Of a stretch of 64,000 nt of DNA, positions 1 to 11,500 are shown piece by piece (the first letter of the stretch is position 1; each line of letters begins with the position of its first letter). The notes beneath the pieces were generated by a model that had not been told where the DNA came from, ran no database searches, and worked only from the letters and a program-made list of their open reading frames with translations. Position numbers and translations under genes: made by a program. This DNA is from Loripinus fragilis (Eukaryota > Mollusca > Bivalvia > Lucinida > Lucinidae), in NCBI GenBank assembly GCA_964019695.1, contig OZ026522.1, positions 74,245,601 through 74,309,600 of the forward strand, read 5' to 3'.

Positions 1-720
1 AATGGGAGAAATGTTGTGACCACTCTATTGCTTTCAATTTTAAGTACATCATATTCATTCTTGCAGATAAGAAGGACAACTATACAGGCTCGGATGAGTT
101 TGAATTTTGTCAAAATCCCATTACCTATTAAGGAGTAAGCTGCCCTTGAGCATAATGTAACATTGTTGTGACCACTCGAGCACCTTTTTTAGATTGGATC
201 TTTGTCATTCTTGCAGGTAACAAGTACAACCATAAAAGCTTGGATGACTTTGAATTTAAAGTAGAACCAACCTCAGACTGTGCAGTTTACTTCCCTTGAG
301 CATCATAAAAAATCTGCATATACTTACAATCGGATATCTCTTGTGACCACATTAGCACCTTCATTTTTGAATGGATCTTTCTCATTCTTGCAGGTAACAA
401 GTACACCCATAAAAGTTTGAATGAGTTTGATTTTTGGCATTATCCAACCACCAGCTACAGAGTTAGCTGCCCTTGAGCGTCTAAAATAAAGGTGTATAAT
501 GGTGTGACCACTCTAACGCCGTCTTTTTTCGTTTGATTTTCTTCATCATTGTAGGTTACCAGGACATACATAAAAGTATGGATGAGTTTAAATTTCAGTT
601 AGATCCCATCACTGGCTACAGAGTTAGATGTCTTAAGCATCTGAAAACTATACTTTCATCAGGTTTTCTCTGCAATTTTTATTCAGATCTTTTTAATACT
701 TGCAGATAGCTAGAATGGCA
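1..720. repeat. Nested ~152-177 bp monomers (first block)
   Basis: Monomers are marked by TTGTGACCACTCTAGC, a T-rich stretch, then CATTCTTGCAGGTAACAAG and a purine-rich half ending near CCTTGAGCGTCTG. The marker occurs at about 14, 166, 342 and 502, with more divergent members to about 720. The spacing alternates shorter/longer (152, 176, 160), which suggests a dimeric A/B organisation. The same block recurs at 3212-3930 and 6423-7140. Confidence 0.85.
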
Positions 721-2545
721 TAATATCTTATGTTTTTAATTAATTTCTGGCCACTGTTCAAGTTCAGAGTTACCTGCCGTTGAGCATAGTAAATTATAGT
801 GTCTCCAAACATTATGCTGGCTCCATGGTGAGAGATCGTTGCCCATTGGGCTACTTGTTTTAAGAAATGGTTATCGCTTATATGAAGTTTCTAGCTATAC
901 TACTCATCATCTTGTATCAGTTTCATTTTCTATGGTGTTCATGACCTGGGGTAAAACAGGCCAAGGCAAGACGTTGACCATATTTTGAGCAAGGAAGTGT
1001 GTGGTTATATCTAGAGCATATAAAATGATGCACAATATTTTTTACCCTAGACCTTGCCTTGAGCATATCAATAGCTTGGTTTCTTTGATCTTCCAAAGAC
1101 GTGCTATCACTAAACGCAAGCGCTTTGTAATTTATTATCAGTACACGGCTGCTAATGTTTTCTTGTCGGTTTAAAACCTGTCAGTGAACCACCTGTCCCT
1201 GAACACGTGCAACGTAAGGGATAGACCTGGGATTTGAATAAAAACTGCATCATCGCTATCCGCGATGAAATCTCGATAACCATGCATAAATCTTACAAAA
1301 AAAAACAGTATATATATATAATGATACTATTTTTCTACATACTGTATTTCATCAGTAAAATATTAAAAAGCATTTAACCCGTTGATCGTAAGTTTAATGA
1401 TATGATTATCATTTAGAAATTGTGTTTATCAAAGACTACCCCTATCCATTTACTTTTCTGTTTTTTAGCTTACCAGAGCCGAAGGCTTGGGGTGAGCTTA
1501 TAGGATGGGACTTAAGCTGGTGTCCCTGCGTCCGTCTGTGCGTTCACACTTTCAAACATGAATATCTCTGAGACAAGCTAGCCAATTGTAATCAAATTTC
1601 ATCCGGAGCATCAATGGGATAGGGGACTGGCTGCATTATGTTTTGAGCTAGATGGGATCAGAACTCTGGTTTCTGGTTTACATGTCAACAGAGAGCTCCC
1701 ATAGGGTTATAAAGGGGAAAACCTTGTGACCACTCTAGCTCCTGCATTTTTGATTTGTTATTCTTCATTCTTGCAGGTAACGAGGAAAACGATAACATCT
1801 TAGATGGGTTCGAAATTCGGCAAGATCCGACCAGGGACTTATGAGTTAGCTGCCCATGAGCGTCTGGAAAAATCCCCATAGACTTATAATGGGAGAAATA
1901 TAGCTAATTTCGCACCGAGTTTTCCCAACCAATTCCTATTTGCTCCTAGCCCTCCCGAATAGAAAAATATCTAGCCAATCAAAAAAACTTCCCAACAACA
2001 TGACGTATATTTAAATTAGCCTTGCAGTTACCTAATGTGGACAAGTGAAAATGTGCAAATTTATGTAGTTTTCGGTCATATTAAGATTTTATATCGCTAG
2101 ATTGACTTGATAGCTCGATGCCACATTACCAATGATGTTTTTGACGAGATTTTGAGTCATTCTTCAAATAGTGAAATGTTTACATAAACACCGACTCAGT
2201 CAGTGACACCCGTGCTATGACGTACTCAATACTGATGTCAGAGGGGTAAACAACCATGGGTGCTGTTTGAAAAACATAAAATTGGTTTTTTAAGGTAACA
2301 ATAAACATACAAAGCGGCGTTAAGTAGGTCCTTACAACTAATCCTAACTTCGTATGCAATATAAACAAGCCTGTTTGCTCACAAAAAAGAATTTCTTTTG
2401 GTGTTTTGATGCTGGCCTCTAGCACATGGCTACACGGTCTGGTGGTAATGGAACACATTTCGGTTGGCTGAAAAAGTCATGTGATATAAGTACATGTGAC
2501 TTGAGTCCTGATGGAAATCCGGAAAAGTAGGGAAGGCCTGTGAAA
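720..2545. other. Lower-copy part of the 3.2 kb unit
   Basis: Apart from the dispersed repeat at 1480-1700, one isolated monomer near 1715-1880 and a short TA run at 1308-1320, I see no coding signature, RNA gene or terminal repeat here. It recurs at 3931-5756. Confidence 0.6.
1480..1700. repeat. Dispersed repeat inside the 3.2 kb unit
   Basis: The stretch from CCGTCTGTGCGTTCACAC through ATCAAATTTCATCC to GAGAGCTCCCAT resembles 51990-52100, which keeps ATCAAATTTCATG, the GGCTGCA core and AAGCTCCCATTGAG. It is therefore an older dispersed repeat captured in the satellite unit (also at 4691-4911) rather than a satellite-specific sequence. Confidence 0.6.
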
Positions 2546-3222
2546 TCAGCTATTGTGACCACTCTAGTGCATTCCTTTTTGAATGGATCTTCTTCATTCT
2601 TGCAGATAACAACACCAACCATAAAACTTGGATGAGTTTTAATTTTGGCAAGATTCCATCACTGACTTCGAAGTTAGCTGCCCTTGAGCGTCTGAAAAAT
2701 CAATGGATAATCTTGTGACCACTCTAGCGCCTTCATTTTTGATTGGATCTTCTTTATTCTTGCAGGTAACAAGGACAACCATAAATTTTGGATGGGTTCA
2801 AAATTCAGCCAGATCAGACCTTGGGCTGTGAAGTTAGCTGTCCTTCAGCGTCAGAAAAATCAACATATACTTATAATGGGAGATCTGTTGTGACCATTCT
2901 AGTACTTTCAATTTTAAATTGATCTTCTTCATTCTTGCAAATAGGAAGGATAACTATAAAAGCTTGAATGAGTTTGAATTTCGTTAAGGTCCCATCACCT
3001 ATTATGGGGTTAGCTGTCCTTGAGCATCTTTTAAATTGATGAACAATGATGTGACCACTCTAGCGCCATCATTTTTGATTGGATCTTCTTCATTTTTGCA
3101 GGTAACAAGGTCAACCATAAAAGCTTGGATGGGTTCGAAATTCGAGCAGATATGATCTTGGACTGTGGAGTTAGCTGCTCTTGAGTGTCTTAAAAATCCC
3201 CATAGACTTAGAATGGGAGAAA
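2545..3222. repeat. Nested ~160/176 bp monomers (second block)
   Basis: Marker motifs at about 2552, 2711, 2888, 3050 and 3225 give spacings of 159, 177, 162 and 175, again alternating. The block runs straight into the first block of the next higher-order unit, so the monomer array is continuous across the unit junction. It recurs at 5756-6433. Several monomers contain CAG followed directly by GTAAC. Confidence 0.85.
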
Positions 3223-6200
3223 TGTTGTGACCACTCTATTGCTTTCAATTTTAAGTACATCATATTCATTCTTGCAGATAAGAAGGACAACTATACAGGC
3301 TCGGATGAGTTTGAATTTTGTCAAGATCCCATTACCTATTAAGGAGTAAGCTGCCCTTGAGCATAATGTAACATTGTTGTGACCACTCGAGCACCTTTTT
3401 TAGATTGGATCTTTGTCATTCTTGCAGGTAACAAGTACAACCATAAAAGCTTGGATGACTTTGAATTTAAAGTAGAACCAACCTCAGACTGTGCAGTTTA
3501 CTTCCCTTGAGCATCATAAAAAATCTGCATATACTTACAATCGGATATCTCTTGTGACCACATTAGCACCTTCATTTTTGAATGGATCTTTCTCATTCTT
3601 GCAGGTAACAAGTACACCCATAAAAGTTTGAATGAGTTTGATTTTTGGCATTATCCAACCACCAGCTACAGAGTTAGCTGCCCTTAGGCGTCTAAAATAA
3701 AGCTGTATAATGGTGTGACCACTCTAACGCCGTCTTTTTTCGTTTGATTTTCTTCATCATTGTAGGTTACCAGGACATACATAAAAGTATGGATGAGTTT
3801 AAATTTCAGTTAGATCCCTTCACTGGCTACAGAGTTAGATGTCTTAAGCATCTGAAAACTATACTTTCATCAGGTTTTCTCTGCAATTTTTATTCAGATC
3901 TTTTTAATACTTGCAGATAGCTAGAATGGCATAATATCTTATGTTTTTAATTAATTTCTGGCCACTGTTCAAGTTCAGAGTTACCTGCCGTTGAGCATAG
4001 TAAATTATTGTGTCTCCAAACATTATGCTGGCTCCATGGTGAGAGATCGTTGCCCATTGGGCTACTTGTTTTAAGAAATGGTTATCGCTAATATGAAGTT
4101 TCTAGCTATACTACTCACCATCTTGTATCAGTTTCATTTTCTATGGTGTTCATGACCTGGGGTAAAACAGGCCAAGGCAAGACGTTGACCATATTTTGAG
4201 CAAGGAAGTGTGTGGTTATATCTAGAGCATATAAAATGATGCACAATATTTTTTACCCTAGACCTTGCCTTGAGCATATCAATAGCTTGGTTTCTTTGAT
4301 CTTCCAAAGACGTGCTATCACTAAACGCAAGCGCTTTGTAATTTATTATCAGTACACGGCTGCTAATGTTTTCTTGTCGGTTTAAAACCTGTCAGTGAAC
4401 CACCTGTCCCTGAACACGTGCAACGTAAGGAATAGACCTGGGATTTGAATAAAAACTGCATCATCGCTATCCGCGATGAAATCTCGATAACCATGCATAA
4501 ATCTTACAAAAAAAAACAGTATATATATATAATGATACTATTTTTCTACATACTGTATTTCATCAGTAAAATATTAAAAAGCATTTAACCCGTTGATCGT
4601 AAGTTTAATGATATGATTATCATTTAGAAATTGTGTTTATCAAAGACTACCCCTATCCATTTACTTTTCTGTTTTTTAGCTTACCAGAGCCGAAGGCTTG
4701 GGGTGAGCTTATAGGATGGGACTTAAGCTGGTGTCCCTGCGTCCGTCTGTGCGTTCACACTTTCAAACATGAATATCTCTGAGACAAGCTAGCCAATTGT
4801 AATCAAATTTCATCCGGAGCATCAATGGGATAGGGGACTGGCTGCATTATGTTTTGAGCTAGATGGGATCAGAACTCTGGTTTCTGGTTTACATGTCAAC
4901 AGAGAGCTCCCATAGGGTTATAAAGGGGAAAACCTTGTGACCACTCTAGCTCCTGCATTTTTGATTTGTTATTCTTCATTCTTGCAGGTAACGAGGAAAA
5001 CGATAACATCTTAGATGGGTTCGAAATTCGGCAAGATCCGACCAGGGACTTATGAGTTAGCTGCCCATGAGCGTCTGGAAAAATCCCCATAGACTTATAA
5101 TGGGAGAAATATAGCTAATTTCGCACCGAGTTTTCCCAACCAATTCCTATTTGCTCCTAGCCCTCCAGAATAGAAAAATATCTAGCCAATCAAAAAAACT
5201 TCCCAACAACATGACGTATATTTAAATTAGCCTTGCAGTTACCTAATGTCGACAAGTGAAAATGTGCAAATTTATGTAGTTTTCGGTCATATTAAGATTT
5301 TATATCGCTAGATTGACTTGATAGCTCGATGCCACATTACCAATGATGTTTTTGACGAGATTTTGAGTCATTCTTCAAATAGTGAAATGTTTACATAAAC
5401 ACCGACTCAGTCAGTGACACCTGTGCTATGACGTACTCAATACTGATGTCAGAGGGGTAAACAACCATGGGTGCTGTTTGAAAAACATAAAATTGGTTTT
5501 TTAAGGTAACAATAAACATACAAAGCGGCGTTAAGTAGGTCCTTACAACTAATCCTAACTTCGTATACAATATAAACAAGCCTGTTTGCTCACAAAAAAG
5601 AATTTCTTTTGGTGTTTTGATGCTGGCCTCTAGCACATGGCTACACGGTCTGGTGGTAATGGAACACATTTCGGTTTGCTGAAAAAGTCATGTGATATAA
5701 GTACATGTGACTTGAGTCCTGATGGAAATCCGGAAAAGTAGGGAAGGCCTGTGAAATCAGCTACTGTGACCACTCTTGTGCATTCCTTTTTGAATGGATC
5801 TTCTTCATTCTTGCAGATAACAACACCAACCATAAAACTTGGATGAGTTTTAATTTTGGCAAGATTCCATCACTGACTTCGAAGTTAGCTGCCCTTGAGC
5901 GTCTGAAAAATCAATGGATAATCTTGTGACCACTCTAGCGCCTTCATTTTTGATTGGATCTTCTTTATTCTTGCAGGTAACAAGGACAACCATAAATTTT
6001 GGATGGGTTCAAAATTCAGCCAGATCAGACCTTGGGCTGTGAAGTTAGCTGTCCTTCAGCGTCAGAAAAATCAACATATACTTATAATGGGAGATCTGTT
6101 GTGACCATTCTAGTACTTTCAATTTTAAATTGATCTTCTTCATTCTTGCAAATAGGAAGGATAACTATAAAAGCTTGAATGAGTTTGAATTTCGTTAAGG

Positions 6201-7374
6201 TCCCATCACCTATTATGGGGTTAGCTGTCCTTGAGCATCTTTTAAATTGATGAACAATGATGTGACCACTCTAGCGCCATCATTTTTGATTGGATCTTCT
6301 TCATTTTTGCAGGTAACAAGGTCAACCATAAAAGCTTGGATGGGTTCGAAATTCGGGCAGATATGATCTTGGACTGTGGAGTTAGCTGCTCTTGAGTGTC
6401 TTAAAAATCCCCATAGACTTAGAATGGGAGAAATGTTGTGACCACTCTATTGCTTTCAATTTTAAGTACATCATATTCATTCTTGCAGATAAGAAGGACA
6501 ACTATACAGGCTCGGATGAGTTTGAATTTTATCAAGATCCCATTACCTATTAAGGAGTAAGCTGCCCTTGAGCATAATGTAACATTGTTGTGACCACTCG
6601 AGCACCTTTTTTAGATTGGATCTTTGTCATTCTTGCAGGTAACAAGTACAACCATAAAAGCTTGGATGACTTTGAATTTAAAGTAGAACCAACCTCAGAC
6701 TGTGCAGTTTACTTCCCTTGAGCATCATAAAAAATCTGCATATACTAACAATCGGATATCTCTTGTGACCACATTAGCACCTTCATTTTTAAATGGATCT
6801 TCCTCATTCTTGCAGGTAACAAGTACACCCATAAAAGTTTGAATGAGTTTGATTTTTGGCATTATCCAACCACCAGCTACAGAGTTAGCTGCCCTTGAGC
6901 GTCTAAAATAAAGCTGTATAATGGTGTGACCACTCTAACGCCGTCTTTTTTCGTTTGATTTTCTTCATCACTGTAGGTTACCAGGACATACATAAAAGTA
7001 TGGATGAGTTTAAATTTCAGTTAGATCCCATCACTGGCTACAGAGTTAGATGTCTTAAGCATCTGAAAACTATACTTTCATCAGGTTTTCTCTGCAATTT
7101 TTATTCAGATCTTTTTAATACTTGCAGATAGCTAGAATGGCATAATATCTTATGTTTTTAATTAATTTCTGGCCACTGTTTAAGTTCAGAGTTACCTGCC
7201 GTTGAGCATAGTAAATTATAGTGTCTCCAAACATTATGCTGGCTCCATGGTGAGAGATCGTTGCCCATTGGGCTACTTGTTTTAAGAAATGGTTATCGCT
7301 AATATGAAGTTTCTAGCTATACTACTCACCATCTTGTATCAGGTGAACAAATTAATTTTAGATATCCAGAGGAG

Positions 7375-7399
7375 CCCCCCCCCCCCACCCCCCACCCCG
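7375..7399. repeat. Poly-C tract
   Basis: A nearly pure C run broken by single A residues lies just after the end of the 3.2 kb array. Such tracts are common assembly or polymerase-slippage points. Confidence 0.9.
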
Positions 7400-7401
7400 T
7401 T

Positions 7402-7660
7402 TTAAGGCCGCGTTCTGTTGTTGTTGATATATTGTGTTTTATGTACCTTCCAATGTTTGTGGGGTCTCTGTGTGGGTCTTTGTTTTTGTATGCATAACTT
7501 TATGGCCTTTCTAGTTTTGCAATCATCTTGGCGAGCAAGAGAGCAAATTGCTTTGCTTTTATTGTATTTTGGATGTCTTGTTACTGTAATTGCATGTAGC
7601 TCTTTCTCATGGTGCAATGATATGGTCTGTAGTTTGTGAGTGTGGTATTGCTGATCATAC
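7402..7660 (+). repeat. Dispersed repeat family C, copy 1
   Basis: Key blocks are TTCTGTTGTTGTTGA, TAGTTTTGCAATCATCTTG, TTGCTTTGCTT, a GGTGTC or TGTCTTG block, CTCTTTCTCATGGTGC and TCTGTAGTTTGTGAGTG, then a CATACTC end. The same order occurs at 25085-25365 and 60208-60452 (same orientation) and at 41191-41416 and 55324-55690 (inverted). The 73-aa frame in it is not conserved between copies, so I read it as a non-coding mobile repeat. Confidence 0.8.
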
Positions 7661-7670
7661 TCTTTTACTT

Positions 7671-7735
7671 TTTGGTTGTTTGGTTGGTCAGTGTTTAACG
7701 ACGCATCAACTCTATGGGGTCATTAGCGTGTTAGG
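7671..7735 (-). repeat. Fragment of the LINE 3' terminus
   Basis: The T/G-rich run followed by TTTAACGACGCATCAAC and GGGTCATTAGCG matches the 3' end of the full-length LINE (42509-42575: CTTAACGACGCATCAACC, then GTGGGTCATTAGCGTC). Only about 60 bp are shared, consistent with a 5'-truncated LINE insertion or a SINE carrying the same tail. Confidence 0.6.
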
Positions 7736-7784
7736 GCAAGACGATTTGGTTTGAAAAGACTATGCATTGTAACAAGAATGCTTT

Positions 7785-8400
7785 GGTAACAATAGGGCCC
7801 AATGATCCTGAACCGCTCGCTTGAGTGCTTGTCACAAGGAGACAATGTTAACCATAAAATATGAATCCCATTTCTCAAACACTTAAGTCCATCTTGGATA
7901 TCACCCAGACCATAATCAAAGACTACCTATTCCATTAAAATATACTTATCTGCACAATTTCAATGTCTGAACTTTCTACCCAGCCGAAAATGTTGGGTGT
8001 GGGCATAAGGTCAAACTTGCATTATGTCCCTTTAATTTGATATGCAACATGATCCACTTCTGAAAAAAATGAGTTTACCTTTTGACCCCATCTGGGGGCT
8101 GTGGGTGTATAAAAGGGCGAAATAACTGCTTGTATTGCGTTCTCTGCTTCATTCGCGTTTAATTCAATATGCAACACGACTACTTACAGAAAATAAAAAA
8201 AAATAAGTTTTGATCCCCTAGGGGTCAAGAGTGTTTAAGGGTAAACCATTTGCATGCATGTAATTGTATGCTTTATTACCTTTAATTTGATATGCAACAT
8301 GACCATATTCTGAAAAGTTAATTTTATTAGCCTAAGTAACCTCCTGGGCAGGCACATGTTTAGCCCAAGGGGCAAAATTTGTATTCTACTAGGTGATGCT
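7785..8400. repeat. Dispersed composite repeat F, copy 1
   Basis: Blocks shared with 25640-27240 in the same order are CATAAAATATGAATCCCATT/AACATCAATCCCATTTCTCC, ACTTATCTGCACA, TTTAATTTGATATGCAACATG (several times), TTGACCCCAT and AGGGGTCAAG. The ATATGCAACATGAC block repeats about every 120-125 bp. No coding capacity is recognisable. Confidence 0.65.
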
Positions 8401-8477
8401 AAATACCAAATATCAAGGCTTTAGTTCTTGTGGTTTCAGACTAAAAGATTTAATCACGTTTTCTCTATATAAGAAAG

Positions 8478-8537
8478 AAAAGGGCAAAGATCAGGAATCG
8501 ATACAATCAAGCACCACACCTGACCCAGGATACCAAT
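8478..8537 (-). repeat. Repeat D fragment, interrupted by the 4.2 kb element
   Basis: GCAAAGATCAGGAATCGATAC through ACCTGACCCAGGATACCAAT matches the start of other inverted repeat D copies (for example 59360 and 40512). It stops at the left end of the inverted-terminus element. The other side of the break (12746 onward) resumes with ACAATGGGAAAGTGACAAA, the next words of repeat D. Confidence 0.75.
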
Positions 8538-11500
8538 AGTGGGGCAGATATGTAACAATTTTAAGAAGAATCGTGCATTTTATGATAAAAGCATGAAACT
8601 TGGTACATGGCTAGTTGATAATAATACAAAAAAATTAAGGGTCAGTGCCACGCCGAAAATGTCATCTAATGGCCGCCATCTTGTTTTTCCAAAATGGCCG
8701 CCTTTTCCAACTTATTCATCATAATCTCATTATTTATTTTCAAACATCATGTTTTCTTCAGTTAATTTTACTTATATAGCCCTCCGTTATATCTAGATAC
8801 CTTAAAATCATCTTTCAATTTAAAAAAAAAAATCAAGATTGAGGCTGTATTTTAAAGATGGCAGCCACTTTTGTATCTAAAAGTGCAGTTGTATATTAGA
8901 ACTTTACAAAGTTATAGATTTTCTAGCAAGTAGAAATAATCCCGTTAAACAAGTTACTTACTTATCAGCATGGCTTTAAAGTTGCTTATTGTTCCAACAT
9001 GGTATTAAAGATGGCTACCAATGTGCAAATCATAACATAATATCTGCTTTCATTTAGAACTGGAAGTATGTAGTTTGAATTTATGCAAACGATTTTCAAG
9101 AATAATTTAATTGAATGGCTTTGGATAAAAAAGAGAACATCCAACATGCCATCCAAGATGGCTGTCAAAGTAGAATTGTTATATGGACACCATTTATAAA
9201 GTGCCTCCATTTTGGTTTTTATTCCAAAATTTACAGTCTATTTTAAGCTGATTTATTTTAAACTCATACATTTGCAAGCCAAGATGTTGTCTTCATCTAT
9301 TTTCACATATTTTGCAGTCAATCATACTAATTTGCCTCAAAATTGTCATTTGGACTTATAAAACACAAGATTTAGGACATAGTCTCAAGGTGGCTGTCAC
9401 ATTTTGCATCCTCAACAGTGGTGGTATGCCAACTTGACAAATTATGAATTTCCTCGCAAAATTCTTATGCAATTAAGTAGAAATAGCTATACAAACCAGG
9501 GGCGAACTTATCAGATTTCTTTTTTTATTTAACTTATTATAACATGGTACTCAAGATGGCTTTGTATTTAGTTTTAGCAAAAAAAATGTATTTTTACTTT
9601 CAGGAGGAAAATATTTTGAGGCTGTTTGAAGTTATGAAAATGATTTTCACGAAATAATTATATTTAATGAATTAGGATAGTAAAGGGGACATCCAACCTG
9701 TCATCCACGATGGTTGCTTATTTTGTTTTAGAGGCTTATACAGATGTTGTTCTATATAAAATTGATATGATCAAAACGAGATACAAATAATTTTTGTATC
9801 TATAGCAAACTAAAACTGTCTTTTGTAGAATCGTCATGGCATAAAATACAATTTGTTTACATCCGATTTTAGCAGAAAATCCTATAAATCTTTAATAGAT
9901 ATATCAAAGTTTCTTTTTGACCTGTCTCCTTCTCATCAAGCTACCATGGGCTTAAAAAGGCTATACATCTCATAAAACTGTATACGATTTTTTAAAAAAA
10001 AATGTATTTAGACCACAATCCTCCGTTTTCACACACATCAACTTTTCGACTTGCTCTTGATAAATGACGTATTTGCTGCAGTCAGCCTTATTATGTTGTG
10101 TTGATGATGTAGCTGGCACTATCACATTTATACTATTCTGAAGTCAATCCAATATATAATGCTGCAGACATCTTAGTTTCTAGCCAAAGCTTCCCTCACT
10201 AATTGTTTGCTAGTGAGTCGGACATTTGGTTCCATAATAGCTCAGTCCAAAAACCATTTCAGTCTAACTAGTTGTAACCAAAGCTTTTTTGCTTATTTAG
10301 GTATGTAGGGGTTTTAAATGATGATGTTATTTCGCTCTGTATTTACAGTGATGGTCTTTTGCAGCCCAGGGATCTTCAGCTAGGTGTCCAAGACCGTATA
10401 TTCTGTCGAATCCTTGCCCTTGCTGCATCATTTTTTGCTTTTCGTGATTTATTGTTCACTGTGGTTATTCATTGACTAGCTAAAAGTTCGTCCTAGAACC
10501 TGTTCCAAGGTAGCAGTGCTGCTGTGGTTCTCATTTTATTATTATTGGTATAAATGTGATTTGTATATACTTTTTATATACATGTATGTGAATGATTTTG
10601 GTTATGTTAAGGTAGCCTAGTGACTACTTTCAAGGGGAGAGCTATACATGACCACTGTATACTATATATCTGTATATTTAGTTTTCATCATTTTGGTTTT
10701 GTAGTGAAAATGTTAGCTCTGATTGTACTAGTTCCTGGTCATTGCTTTGATTTTACCTAGTATATAAGCCAAAATGGGAATAACATGTCTGGAATGACGC
10801 AGGCCAACAGTCGCTAGGTGGAGAAGTGTAAAAAGAATTATGAAGTTACTCAAATTCGAACTCTTTGGAATGCAGAAGGCATGGCAGAGGAAATCCCAGT
10901 TGAAGGTCTAGCCTGCTGATCAGTTCAGGAATTGTCACAAAAGCATTAACAGGATATAATCTGTCAAAGCAGACAGATCATCTTCAGCAATTGTCATCGA
11001 GATACTTTATTCTACATGTATTTGGGAAACTGGCAGAGTCGAGGTGTTTGACCTAATCGGCAACATAATCTCGAGAGTTAGTACAACTACCTGGTAGGAG
11101 AGCAAAATTGACAGTATGAACATAGGCAAAGAGGGTGCTCTGAATAGAGGCTTGAAGTTAATTAAGCAATTAATAAGGGTGTTTGGGTGCATATTGGAGA
11201 CACATATCAGACAGAGTTGAATTTGACGAGATGCAGCGCAGATTTACGTCAGGCCATGGTGGCACTACAGTTGCCATCTTTATTTTAAGCCAGCCACAGG
11301 AGTTGCTCCTGAATTCTAACAAGCCATTCTACATCATTTTCATTAACATACAGAAGGACAGCAAGTTTGTAGTGTGCCTGCTTTTAAATGAAAGAGTAGC
11401 TGGTGCGACTGATGCATGGCATGATCAAGTTTGCAATTGTAGCAGTGAGAAGTTTTTTGGTGTTGATGTTCATCGTGGCTCTGTTCTGACTCCACTGCTC

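Larger units (their letters stand above)
1..7342. repeat. Higher-order tandem repeat, 3211-bp unit, ~2.3 copies
   Basis: The sequence starting at 1 recurs at 3212 and again at 6423, with only scattered single-base differences (for example near 492/3703 and 890/4101). The third copy stops abruptly at about 7342, where the shared CTTGTATCAG is followed by unrelated sequence. The window starts inside the array, so it probably extends leftwards. Each unit is part monomeric tandem repeat (about 1-720 and 2545-3211 of the unit) and part lower-copy sequence (720-2545). Short ORFs inside it recur identically in each copy and show no protein resemblance I recognise. High similarity between units implies recent duplication or ongoing homogenisation. 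Confidence 0.95.

Noticed and set aside
1685..2622. Short minus-strand frames recurring 3211 bp apart
   Set aside because: They are conserved only because the whole 3.2 kb unit is; no domain or codon-level constraint is visible.
1..7342. CRISPR-like array
   Set aside because: Monomers of ~150-177 bp without short identical repeats and unique spacers; this is animal satellite DNA.
7418..7639. 73-aa hydrophobic frame resembling a small membrane protein
   Set aside because: Falls inside repeat family C and is not open in the other four copies.
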